Shown here in pieces: positions 16,669 to 25,032 of a DNA stretch of 64,000 nt. Below the pieces are notes generated by a model. The model had not been told where the DNA came from and made no database searches. It saw only the letters and a list, made by a program, of their open reading frames with translations. The stretch is from positions 26,580-90,579 of the forward strand of contig NZ_JBNNUK010000015.1 of the NCBI RefSeq assembly GCF_050279675.1, read 5' to 3'. The DNA is from Viridibacillus sp050279675. Its GTDB lineage: Bacteria; Bacillota; Bacilli; Bacillales_A; Planococcaceae. The translations under genes were made by a program, and so were the position numbers. The stretch's first letter is position 1. Each line of letters starts with the position of its first letter.

Positions 16669-17610
16669 TTGAGTAACAGAGAATTTATTTACACATATTC
16701 AGGACATCGAGATGAGTATGATTTGTGTCGTATGGAGATGCGATCATTTTTTGGATTTGACGTCCATTCAAATGTGTTGAAAAGTACGATAGAAATAGAT
16801 CCGAGTAGAAGTCCATTTATGAAAGAGCGCCTTGAAGTAATATATGAAGGTGAGAGCTTCGAACAAATAGCCGACTTAGTTGAACAACTTGATTTAGATC
16901 ATGCAACATTTAAAGTTGTTTGTTTGAATGACTCTGAGCTTGGTTCTATGAAAAAGGTAGGCCACTCAAAACGACGAGAAATCGAACGTAATATTGGTTT
17001 ACGTATTAAAGGTGAACCTGATTTAGAGCAACCTGAAACTGTATTTGGTGTCGTTATGATAGATAATAAATGGTATTTTGGTAAATTAGAAGTCAGTGAA
17101 CCTATTTGGCTTCACCACCAGCAAAAACCGCATATGTACTCAACAGCGCTAAATACACGTGTTGCAAGAGCAGTTGCAAATATCGCAGTTCCGCATCCTA
17201 ACGGGGTTCGTGCAATCGATCCATGTTGCGGTATTGGGACAGTTTTAGTAGAAGCATTATCGATGGGAATTGATATCGTTGGACGAGATATTAATCGACG
17301 TGTTGTGCTTGGCTCAAGAAAGAATATCGCACATTTCGGACTAGAAGGCGATGTAACTACTGGACCAATTTCAGAGATTGAAGACAATTATGATGTTGCT
17401 ATTATTGATATGCCATACAATTTATTCACTCATATTACTATTGAAGAACAGCTTGATATTGTAAAGCAGGCTCGCCGATTCACCAAAAAAGTTGTTATAG
17501 TAACGATTGATACAATGGACCATATGGTCGAAGAAGCTGGTTTTGAAATTATCGATCGCTGTGAAGCAAGAAAAGGTACTTTTTCTAGACAAGTATTAGT
17601 TTGTAAATAA
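16669..17610 (+). CDS. TRM11-type class I SAM-dependent RNA methyltransferase
   Basis: This 313-residue protein has the SAM-binding motif AIDPCCGIGTVLVEAL near residue 183 and motif IV as IDMPYN near 245, in place of the usual DPPY. This is the UPF0020/TRM11 branch, whose members methylate guanine in tRNA or rRNA. The N-terminal 150 residues would provide RNA recognition; a typical THUMP domain is not obvious. Start is TTG with AAGGATGGG upstream. It is co-transcribed with the preceding unknown gene and closed by a terminator. The target RNA is unknown. Confidence 0.85.
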   Translation: MSNREFIYTYSGHRDEYDLCRMEMRSFFGFDVHSNVLKSTIEIDPSRSPFMKERLEVIYEGESFEQIADLVEQLDLDHATFKVVCLNDSELGSMKKVGHSKRREIERNIGLRIKGEPDLEQPETVFGVVMIDNKWYFGKLEVSEPIWLHHQQKPHMYSTALNTRVARAVANIAVPHPNGVRAIDPCCGIGTVLVEALSMGIDIVGRDINRRVVLGSRKNIAHFGLEGDVTTGPISEIEDNYDVAIIDMPYNLFTHITIEEQLDIVKQARRFTKKVVIVTIDTMDHMVEEAGFEIIDRCEARKGTFSRQVLVCK

Positions 17611-17614
17611 TATA

Positions 17615-17668
17615 TGCCCCTATACAAAGAGGATCATCTTATTCTTCTAGTATAAGGGGCTTTTTTTA
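17615..17668 (+). terminator. Terminator after the RNA methyltransferase
   Basis: GCCCCTATAC pairs with GTATAAGGGGC (one bulge or mismatch), long loop, then TTTTTTT. Confidence 0.8.
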
Positions 17669-17776
17669 ATGATAAATACAACAACATATCTATATGCCTC
17701 ATATACTTCGATTTATCAAAATAATTGAAGTAGTGAGAATTTAATTCTGTTCATACATATATGTAGGGTGTTATAT

Positions 17777-18997
17777 TTGTTTAAAAGTCTTAAATTTTAT
17801 TATTTGAAAGTGAAGTGCTTAAAATTGAGATTCCTCCAACAGTTTCATCCATTAGTATGGATCATTTTAGGTGGTACCGTATTTACCCGTATTGCAAGTT
17901 TTATGGCTATGCCATTTTTAGCGCTTTATCTACATAAAGATTTAGGAGTAGGGCCTTTACTTATAGGTATAACGATAGGGATTGCTCCATTACTATCTAC
18001 TATAGGGGGCTTTATCGGCGGTTATTTGACTGACAGATTTGGTAGAAAACGAATTCTATTAATCACTGTTTTTGTATGGAGTACGGTGTTTATAGGATTC
18101 GCTACGACAAATATAGTTGCTATATTCATAGTCTTAAATGCTATCAATGGTTTATGTCGTTCATTTTTTGAACCGGCTACACAAGCATTAATGATTGATT
18201 TTACACCACAAGAAAGAAGAAAACGTCTCTTTTCATTACGATATACAGCAATTAATATTGCTGCTGTTATAGGTCCTGTTGTTGGAGTATATATTGCCAG
18301 CTTGTCCAGTCCAAGCGTGCCTTTTTTGTTTACAGGAGTTATGTACTGCGTATATGGAATCTTTTTGATGATCGTATTGAAGCGATATGAAATGAAACAG
18401 CAAAAACTAGCATCACAAATTCAAATACATCATATGTTTCGCATTATTTTATCGAATCGAAAAATGCAGCTGTTTGTTGCAGGTGCGATATTGATTAACT
18501 TTGGATACTCTCAGTTCGATTCCACCTTACCTCAATTGGTCGAATTGACTGTTGAGGATGGAGTAAAACTTTACTCATTATTAATAGCACTTAATGCTGC
18601 GGTCGTTCTTATTTTGCAATTACCGATTAGTATCTATTCGGAGCGATATTCTACGAAATTCACACTATTATTGGGTATTGGATTCTTTGTTGGGGGATTA
18701 ACTTTATTTGGCTTGGCAAATAGTAGTCTCCTATTTGTTATTGGGATGGTACTCTTTACCATTGGAGAGATTTTCGTATTCCCAACAATGAATGTCCTAA
18801 TTGATGAAATTGCCCCCGAAACACAAAAAGCAAGCTTTTTAGGGGCTGCCCAATTCAAGAACTTAGGAAGTTTCATCGGACCTGTCATAGGCGGATGGCT
18901 GTTAGTGCATTTTCAAGATCAACTCTTTCTTTTGGTAGCGTTGATTGTACTATCTAGTGCAGCATTTTATAAGACGGCGATGAATTTGAAACATTAA
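17777..18997 (+). CDS. MFS transporter, probable drug/H+ antiporter
   Basis: A major-facilitator protein of about 406 residues with twelve predicted membrane helices. The loop 2-3 motif GGYLTDRFGRKR (motif A) is clear and the second-half copy is weaker. Size and pattern fit the MdtG/YfmO-like multidrug group. I prefer TTG 17777 as start because AGGGTG lies six bases upstream; the frame is also open from GTG 17768, which has no RBS. It stands alone between two terminators. The substrate is unknown. Confidence 0.88.
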   Translation: MFKSLKFYYLKVKCLKLRFLQQFHPLVWIILGGTVFTRIASFMAMPFLALYLHKDLGVGPLLIGITIGIAPLLSTIGGFIGGYLTDRFGRKRILLITVFVWSTVFIGFATTNIVAIFIVLNAINGLCRSFFEPATQALMIDFTPQERRKRLFSLRYTAINIAAVIGPVVGVYIASLSSPSVPFLFTGVMYCVYGIFLMIVLKRYEMKQQKLASQIQIHHMFRIILSNRKMQLFVAGAILINFGYSQFDSTLPQLVELTVEDGVKLYSLLIALNAAVVLILQLPISIYSERYSTKFTLLLGIGFFVGGLTLFGLANSSLLFVIGMVLFTIGEIFVFPTMNVLIDEIAPETQKASFLGAAQFKNLGSFIGPVIGGWLLVHFQDQLFLLVALIVLSSAAFYKTAMNLKH

Positions 18998-19019
18998 AGT
19001 GAACTTGAATATGTAAAAT

Positions 19020-19066
19020 AACCCGGTTAATGGACAATATAATAAGGTCCTCTAGCTGGGTTTTAT
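19020..19066 (+). terminator. Terminator after the MFS gene
   Basis: AACCCGGTTA pairs with TAGCTGGGTT including wobbles, with an inner GGAC/GTCC helix, followed by TTTATTTTG. Confidence 0.75.
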
Positions 19067-19160
19067 TTTGCAGTTTTAATAATGAAATTAGTTTGCCAAA
19101 TACAACGCTTTTCTCTTGATTGTTCTGCAATAAAAAGGTAAATTAAATTGTGCTAATAAA

Positions 19161-19184
19161 GAACTGTTCGTAATGGAACTGTTC
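19161..19184 (+). promoter_or_regulatory. Repeated palindromic operator candidate upstream of marR
   Basis: GAACTGTTC occurs twice, at 19161-19169 and 19176-19184, within an imperfect 15-base direct repeat. Each copy is itself a palindrome. They end 22 bases before the MarR start, a likely site for autoregulation. Confidence 0.5.
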
Positions 19185-19206
19185 GGAATGAAAGGAGTGG
19201 GGGAAT

Positions 19207-19677
19207 TTGAGTCTTGAAAAGGACGCTGTTATAAGGTCTGAAAAGCTATTACATTCATTTTGGCATGTGAACCATTGTATTAGGAGGATAGTACAAAGAA
19301 CGGCATTAGAAAATGATCTTACGATTCCTCAATATGCTCTATTAATAACGCTTGCACCATTTGAAGAGATGACTCAAAAACAGTTAGGGAAGGTAACTTT
19401 TTTTCCGAAAAGTACATTAAGTCAAGCTGTTGATGGACTTGTGCAGGCTGAATTGATTCATAGAAATCCTGTAGCAGATAACCGAAGAGAAATGTTGCTG
19501 ACCCTTAGTGATAAAGGTCAATTACTTTATAACAAGATACAAAGCCAAGAGAGTAGTATTCTCCAAGCTTTTGAGACAGCGGCTGAGTCACTCAGTGAAA
19601 AACAATACGATGATCTTCTAACATCACAGCGCCAAATAATTACATTATTAGAAGAGGCTATAGAAAGAGGAGAATGA
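19207..19677 (+). CDS. MarR-family transcriptional regulator
   Basis: A 156-residue winged-helix regulator. The DNA-binding part spans about residues 30-105, with the recognition region FFPKSTLSQAVDGLVQAELIHR and the wing containing DNRREMLLTLSDKG. The start is TTG with AAAGGAGTGGGG upstream. Its stop overlaps the start of the first ABC half-transporter by four bases (ATGA), so all three genes are one transcript. It probably represses this operon until a drug-like ligand binds. The repeated GAACTGTTC upstream is the likely binding site. Confidence 0.92.
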   Translation: MSLEKDAVIRSEKLLHSFWHVNHCIRRIVQRTALENDLTIPQYALLITLAPFEEMTQKQLGKVTFFPKSTLSQAVDGLVQAELIHRNPVADNRREMLLTLSDKGQLLYNKIQSQESSILQAFETAAESLSEKQYDDLLTSQRQIITLLEEAIERGE

Positions 19678-21407
19678 TTAAAGTGCTTAAACTACTAAAA
19701 AACCTAACAGTTTATAAGTGGATTGTTCTAGCGGTGGTTGGACTTGTATTCGTTCAATCCATGGCTGATCTGTATTTACCTACTCTAATGTCCGACATCA
19801 TTGATAAGGGAGTAGTAGTAGGTGACAAGAATTATATTTTGAAAATCGGAGGATTAATGCTTTTAGTGGCTGCATTCGGTGTGTGTGCATCGATTGTTGC
19901 AAGCTATTACTCATCAAAAGCGGCAATGGGTTTCGGTCGCGATGTCCGCCGAAAAGTGTTTAATCATGTTGAAGGATTTTCACTGCAAGATTTTGATGAA
20001 GTTGGAACAGCATCACTGATTACACGTACAACAAATGACATAACTCAAGTACAGCAAGTAGTGATCATGTTACTAAGAATGGTTGTAAGTGCACCGATTA
20101 TGTTTGTTGGTGGATTAATAATGGCTTTATCAAAAGATGCAAAATTATCGCTTATTATCGTAGCAACAATCCCTGTACTAATGGGAGCAGTTATTCTCAT
20201 TATGACAAAAGGAATACCGCTTTTTAAATTAGTGCAAACACGTTTAGATCGTTTGAATTTAGTATTACGAGAAAATTTAACAGGGATACGCGTTATACGT
20301 GCTTTTAATCGTGAAAAGCAAGAAAAAGTTCGTTTACAGAAAGCAAATAAAGATTTAATGGACGTTTCTATCAAAGTCAATAAAGTAATGGCATTTTTAA
20401 TGCCGGTTATGATGCTTGTAATGAATTTAACAGTTGTTGGTATCATTTGGTTTGGTGGAATTCGTATCGATAATGGTGGTATGCAGATCGGGGACTTGAT
20501 GGCTTTTATTCAATACGTCATGCAAATCATGTTCGCTCTTGTTATGGCATCAATGATGTTTGTTATGATTCCAAGAGCTGCAGTATCTGCTAAACGTATA
20601 AATGAAGTGTTAGATAAGAAACCAACAATACTTAATGAAGGATCTAAAGCGGTAGACCAAGAGCGAGGAACACTTGAATTTGACAACGTCTCTTTTACTT
20701 ATCCAGGAGCAGAAGAACCTGTTTTATCTAATATTAGTTTCCGTGCTAAGTCAGGTGAAATTACTGCAATCATTGGGGGTACCGGTGCTGGGAAGTCAAC
20801 ACTTGTGAATCTAATTCCCCGTTTTTATGATGTTACTAGTGGAACGATTCGAGTAAATGGTGTAGATCTAAAAGAGACATCAATTGAAGAGGTACGTTCT
20901 AAGATTGGTTATGTACCGCAAAAAGCACTACTCTTTACAGGTACGATCGCTGAAAATATTTGCTTTGGTAAAGAAGATGCTACGCTAGAAGAGATTGAAC
21001 ATGCTGCGCGCATAGCTCAAGCAGAAGATTTTATTAGCAAAATGGAAAATGGTTATGAATCTGAGATTTCTCAAGGTGGTTCAAATGTATCTGGTGGTCA
21101 AAAACAACGTCTTTCAATTGCAAGAGCGTTAGTAAGAAAACCCGATATTTATATATTCGATGATAGCTTTTCAGCGCTTGATTATAAAACAGATGCAAGT
21201 TTACGTGCTGCATTAAAAGAAGAAACGAAGGATGCGACCATGCTACTTGTTGCTCAGAGGGTTAGTACTGTAGTTGATGCTGATCGAATCATCGTTTTAG
21301 ATAAAGGTGAAATAGCTGGTATAGGTACACATAAAGAGCTACTTGAAGAAAATGAAGTATATCGTGAAATCGTGAAATCACAGCTCTCAGAGGAGGAAAT
21401 CGCATGA
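19674..21407 (+). CDS. Heterodimeric multidrug ABC exporter, subunit with degenerate site (YheI/BmrC-like)
   Basis: A 577-residue half-transporter: six-helix exporter membrane domain (about 1-310) and nucleotide-binding domain (about 335-577). Walker A is IGGTGAGKST, the signature is VSGGQKQRLS, and Walker B is IYIFDDS, where the catalytic glutamate is replaced by aspartate. That replacement is typical of the BmrC/LmrC-type partner of a heterodimer with one weak ATP site. It overlaps marR and the second subunit by four bases on either side, giving tight coupling. It probably exports drugs or lipophilic compounds together with the next gene product. Confidence 0.93.
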   Translation: MIKVLKLLKNLTVYKWIVLAVVGLVFVQSMADLYLPTLMSDIIDKGVVVGDKNYILKIGGLMLLVAAFGVCASIVASYYSSKAAMGFGRDVRRKVFNHVEGFSLQDFDEVGTASLITRTTNDITQVQQVVIMLLRMVVSAPIMFVGGLIMALSKDAKLSLIIVATIPVLMGAVILIMTKGIPLFKLVQTRLDRLNLVLRENLTGIRVIRAFNREKQEKVRLQKANKDLMDVSIKVNKVMAFLMPVMMLVMNLTVVGIIWFGGIRIDNGGMQIGDLMAFIQYVMQIMFALVMASMMFVMIPRAAVSAKRINEVLDKKPTILNEGSKAVDQERGTLEFDNVSFTYPGAEEPVLSNISFRAKSGEITAIIGGTGAGKSTLVNLIPRFYDVTSGTIRVNGVDLKETSIEEVRSKIGYVPQKALLFTGTIAENICFGKEDATLEEIEHAARIAQAEDFISKMENGYESEISQGGSNVSGGQKQRLSIARALVRKPDIYIFDDSFSALDYKTDASLRAALKEETKDATMLLVAQRVSTVVDADRIIVLDKGEIAGIGTHKELLEENEVYREIVKSQLSEEEIA

Positions 21408-23260
21408 GTAAGCACAGAAAAACGCAACCTCAAGGCGGCGGTCCAATGGGGAACGGCGGTAATATGATGATGGCGGGTCAAAAAGCGAAAGATTTTAAAG
21501 GTACGTTTAGACGTTTACTTAGCTTTTTAAAACCACATCGTAATCGATTAATTATCGTGTTTTTAGCAGCAATAATGAGTACAGTTTTCATGGTTGTAGG
21601 TCCGAAGATAATGGGTCATGCTATCACTGAATTATTTGAAGGGGCATATAGCAAATTCAAAGGAGTACCAGGAGCAGAAATCGATTTCCATGCAATTGGA
21701 CAATTGTTACTGTTACTTGCAGGACTTTATGTTGTTAGTAGTTTGTTTTCGTATATTCAACAATATATTATGTCTAGCGTCGCTCAAAAAACAGTTTATG
21801 ATTTAAGAACAGAGATCAATGAAAAGCTAGAGAAGCTTCCATTGAAATACTATGATGGACGAGCAAATGGAGAAACTTTAAGTAGGGTAACAAATGATAT
21901 TGATACGATTGGTAGTACGCTACAGCAGAGTGTAACTCAGTTTATCACTTCGATTGTAACAATAATTGGGATTATTATCATGATGTTAACAATCAGCCCG
22001 TTGCTGACATTAATATCAATTGTAAGTTTGCCACTTTCAATTTTCGTTATTAAACCAATTTTGAAAAGGTCTCAAAAACATTTTGCAGAACAACAAAAAA
22101 CACTTGGCCAGTTAAATGGTCATATTGAAGAAATGTATACAGGCCACCAAGTCGTGAAAGTATTTGGTCATGAGAAAAAAGCGGTCGCAGAGTTCGATGA
22201 AGTAAATGAAAAATTATATCAAGCAGGTCGTAAAGCACAATTTATCTCAGGGATGATTATGCCTTTAATGTCATTCATCGGGAATTTAAGTTACGTTATC
22301 ATTAGTGTTGTGGGTGGTATTTTAGTAACACAACGTGCGATTTCAATTGGTGATATACAAGCATTTATTACGTACACTCGCCAGTTTACACAGCCAATTG
22401 CACAAACAGCGAACATTGCAAACATTATCCAATCAACAATTGCCGCGGCGGAACGTGTTTTTGAACTGCTAGATGAAGAAGAGGAAGTAAAAGAAGTGAC
22501 ATCATCTAGTTTAACAAAAGCGAAAGGAGCCGTGACTTTCGAGCATGTTAGTTTTGGATATGGCAAGGAACTTTTAATAGAAGACATGAATATTGAAGTA
22601 CACCCAGGTCAAACAGTTGCAATTGTAGGTCCAACTGGAGCTGGTAAGACGACACTGATCAATCTGTTAATGAGATTCTATGAGTTAAATGACGGGAACA
22701 TCAAAATTGATGGTATTGATACACGTAACATATCTCGCGAAAACCTTCGTAAAACATTTGGTATGGTGCTCCAGGACACTTGGCTCTTTAATGGGACAAT
22801 TAAAGAGAATTTAGCTTTTGGGAAAGAAAATGCAACAGATGAAGAAATATTTTCGGCTGCCAAAACAGCTCGAGCAGATCAATTCATTCGTACACTTCCA
22901 GATGGGTATAACACAGTTTTAAATGAAGAAGCTTCTAACATTTCACAAGGACAAAAGCAGCTCTTAACTATTGCTCGAGCCGTACTTGCGGATCCACCGA
23001 TCATGATTTTAGACGAAGCAACTTCTAGTGTTGATACGCGTACAGAATTACTGATCCAACAAGCGATGAATCGTTTAATGGAAGGGCGAACTAGCTTTGT
23101 TATTGCACATCGTCTATCCACGATTAGAGATGCTGACTTGATTCTAGTCATGGATCAGGGTAAAGTGATTGAACAAGGAACACATCAGGATCTGTTAGAA
23201 GATGACGGTTTTTATGCTGACCTTTATAACAGTCAATTTTCTAATAAAAAAGCAATGTAA
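21404..23260 (+). CDS. Heterodimeric multidrug ABC exporter, catalytic subunit (YheH/BmrD-like)
   Basis: A 618-residue half-transporter with a Gly/Met/Gln-rich N-terminal tail (residues 10-30), membrane domain (about 40-345) and nucleotide-binding domain (about 375-618). Walker A is VGPTGAGKTT and Walker B is IMILDEATSS with the catalytic glutamate intact. The signature is ISQGQKQLL rather than LSGGQ. Together with the degenerate Walker B of the partner, this gives one complete and one incomplete ATP site, as in BmrCD, LmrCD and TM287/288. It is the last gene of the marR operon and is closed by a terminator. Confidence 0.93.
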   Translation: MSKHRKTQPQGGGPMGNGGNMMMAGQKAKDFKGTFRRLLSFLKPHRNRLIIVFLAAIMSTVFMVVGPKIMGHAITELFEGAYSKFKGVPGAEIDFHAIGQLLLLLAGLYVVSSLFSYIQQYIMSSVAQKTVYDLRTEINEKLEKLPLKYYDGRANGETLSRVTNDIDTIGSTLQQSVTQFITSIVTIIGIIIMMLTISPLLTLISIVSLPLSIFVIKPILKRSQKHFAEQQKTLGQLNGHIEEMYTGHQVVKVFGHEKKAVAEFDEVNEKLYQAGRKAQFISGMIMPLMSFIGNLSYVIISVVGGILVTQRAISIGDIQAFITYTRQFTQPIAQTANIANIIQSTIAAAERVFELLDEEEEVKEVTSSSLTKAKGAVTFEHVSFGYGKELLIEDMNIEVHPGQTVAIVGPTGAGKTTLINLLMRFYELNDGNIKIDGIDTRNISRENLRKTFGMVLQDTWLFNGTIKENLAFGKENATDEEIFSAAKTARADQFIRTLPDGYNTVLNEEASNISQGQKQLLTIARAVLADPPIMILDEATSSVDTRTELLIQQAMNRLMEGRTSFVIAHRLSTIRDADLILVMDQGKVIEQGTHQDLLEDDGFYADLYNSQFSNKKAM

Positions 23261-23266
23261 AAATGT

Positions 23267-23302
23267 AGCCTTGATTCTAATTTGGAATCAAGGCTTTTTA
23301 AC
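23267..23302 (+). terminator. Terminator of the marR-ABC operon
   Basis: AGCCTTGATTC pairs perfectly with GAATCAAGGCT, followed by TTTTTAA. Confidence 0.9.
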
Positions 23303-23433
23303 ATTAGGAGGACAGAATAGTCAGTAATATTAGAATTGTATAAAATAACAAATGACAATATAATAAAAAGAATAGCTTAATATATTTGCAGAAATTACAG
23401 TCCGAATAATATGATGAAAAGCGGAGGTAAGCA

Positions 23434-24300
23434 ATGAACATTTCTTATAAATTATTGTCGTCAGTAAGCTTTCAAGAAGCACATGGATTATTTAATAGAG
23501 GGTTTGAAGGATATTTATTACCGATGAATTTATCTTTTGAAACATTCATTAGTAAGTTTGGAAATGAAGGATTATCCCCATCACTCTCAGTCGTTGCGTA
23601 TGATGGTATTGAGCCTGTGGGATTTGTACTGCAAGGGATTAGAGAAGTGGGTGGTCAAAAGGTTTCTTGGAATGGTGGAACCGGTATTGTGCCCGAATAT
23701 CGTGGGAAGAAGTTGGGCTTTTCTTTGATGCAAGAGGCGGAGAAAGTCTTAATAGACAACAAAGTTTCTATAGCTACATTAGAAGCACTTTCTGAAAATA
23801 GACCGGCCATATTGTTATATGAGAAGTGTGGTTACAAAGTAGTTGACGATTTGCTCTTTTTATCAGCAGAAGGGGCATTAGATAATCAATTACCAAGTTT
23901 AGATGGCTATGAAATTCAAAGAATTCCTGCTGTACATGCAATAGGTTCACGTTTATTACCGTCTATTGTACCTTGGCAAACAGATCCTAGTAGCACACCT
24001 AAAATAGGTGGAGAAGTTGTGATGATTACAAAGGATGAAGATGTACAGGCGGCATGTCTTATTCGGAAAAAACATGTATTTGGAAATGAAACGGAAGGTA
24101 TTACATTATTTCAAGTATCTGAAAATGGTGATGAAGAGGTACTAAATGCATTACTTGCGTATGCTTTAGAATATGATAAGCCAATAAATCGTACTACTTA
24201 TAACTTCTTAAAAGGAAACGGACGAGTGATTTCCTTATTAATGAAAAGTGGATTTAAAAAGACGCCTGTTTCACAAGTATTTATGACAAAGACTTTCTAA
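23434..24300 (+). CDS. Two-domain GNAT-family acetyltransferase
   Basis: This 288-residue protein has an N-terminal GNAT domain (about 1-145) with the acetyl-CoA loop GIVPEYRGKKLGFSLM and the terminal LYEKCGYKVV strand. A second, diverged GNAT-like half (about 155-288) ends LLMKSGFKKTPVSQVF and lacks the acetyl-CoA loop. GGAGG precedes the ATG. It stands alone. The substrate cannot be predicted; tandem GNATs of this size often act on small amines. Confidence 0.85.
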   Translation: MNISYKLLSSVSFQEAHGLFNRGFEGYLLPMNLSFETFISKFGNEGLSPSLSVVAYDGIEPVGFVLQGIREVGGQKVSWNGGTGIVPEYRGKKLGFSLMQEAEKVLIDNKVSIATLEALSENRPAILLYEKCGYKVVDDLLFLSAEGALDNQLPSLDGYEIQRIPAVHAIGSRLLPSIVPWQTDPSSTPKIGGEVVMITKDEDVQAACLIRKKHVFGNETEGITLFQVSENGDEEVLNALLAYALEYDKPINRTTYNFLKGNGRVISLLMKSGFKKTPVSQVFMTKTF

Positions 24301-24388
24301 CTTAACCAGTTCAAAAATCAATAAAGTGACTGTTTTGCTTTTAATTTTTGGGCTCTATTTAACTTTAATATTAGTTTTTATTAATTAA

Positions 24389-24428
24389 GAAGCGTATTGG
24401 CTATTTTAAGTCGAATACGCCTTCTTTC
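24389..24428 (+). terminator. Terminator after the tandem GNAT gene
   Basis: GAAGCGTATT pairs with AATACGCCTTC with one bulged C, loop of about 13 bases, then a short T-rich tail. Confidence 0.5.
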
Positions 24429-24450
24429 ATTCATGGGGTGAATAATTACA

Positions 24451-24732
24451 TTAATATCCAGACTTATACTCTGCTACTAAGTATGCAATAATTAAAATTA
24501 TGTTTAAAAGCATAATACCTAGAACAGAACTAGCTTTTGTCTGTGTAATTTCTTTCTTGGTAACATCTACTCCCTCTTTAAAGTTCTTACGTTTTTGTTT
24601 TTCAATAGTATATGTAAATCCCAAAAATAAAAATGCTCGTCCATTCAATAATGCTTCCTTAGGTTTGAAGAATTGCCAAATTAATAATGTATATAGCGGA
24701 CTAAATAATAGGATACCTGTTAATATTTTCAA
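24451..24732 (-). CDS. Small membrane protein, unknown
   Basis: A 93-residue protein with two main hydrophobic segments (about residues 4-21 and 69-88) and a basic, charged middle region with EKQKRKNFKEGVDVTKKE. An AGGAGTTG site precedes the ATG. No motif identifies a function. It lies alone between a GNAT gene and the RND pump and is preceded upstream by a decayed open frame. Confidence 0.6.
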   Translation of the reverse strand: MKILTGILLFSPLYTLLIWQFFKPKEALLNGRAFLFLGFTYTIEKQKRKNFKEGVDVTKKEITQTKASSVLGIMLLNIILIIAYLVAEYKSGY

Positions 24733-24777
24733 CTCCTCCTAAAATTCCTATTTCTAAACTATGGTGAATTTTTTCGT

Positions 24778-24939
24778 TTAATAAAGATGGTATTCTACAA
24801 ATATTCCTGAAAAACCTTTTAATCTATCATTTATCTCAATGGACTCGCTACGTTCGTGTATTGAATCTAAGCAACTATTCACGACAAATGTGTGATTACC
24901 TTGTTTATCTGTATGCAAAACAAGTGTATTTAAGAAATA
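24778..24939 (-). pseudogene. Orphan open frame, remnant of a gene
   Basis: A 53-codon stop-free frame ends with a natural stop at 24778-24780. It contains coding-like sequence (LHTDKQGNHTFVVNSCLD and FSGIFVEYHLY) but has a stop immediately upstream and no start codon with an RBS. I read it as the C-terminal remnant of a lost gene. The family is not recognised. Confidence 0.4.
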
Positions 24940-24992
24940 TCAAGAATCTAATTAAATAGATACCATTTTTAGAACATGCTATATCACAATTC

Positions 24993-25021
24993 AAGCCCTT
25001 CAATCAACAGATTGAAGGGCT
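24993..25021 (-). terminator. Terminator of the RND pump gene
   Basis: AGCCCTTCAATC pairs perfectly with GATTGAAGGGCT around a four-base loop, just after the RND stop codon on the minus strand. The trailing T-run is short (TTGAATTGTG). Confidence 0.75.
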
Positions 25022-25032
25022 CGTTAGTTAGG

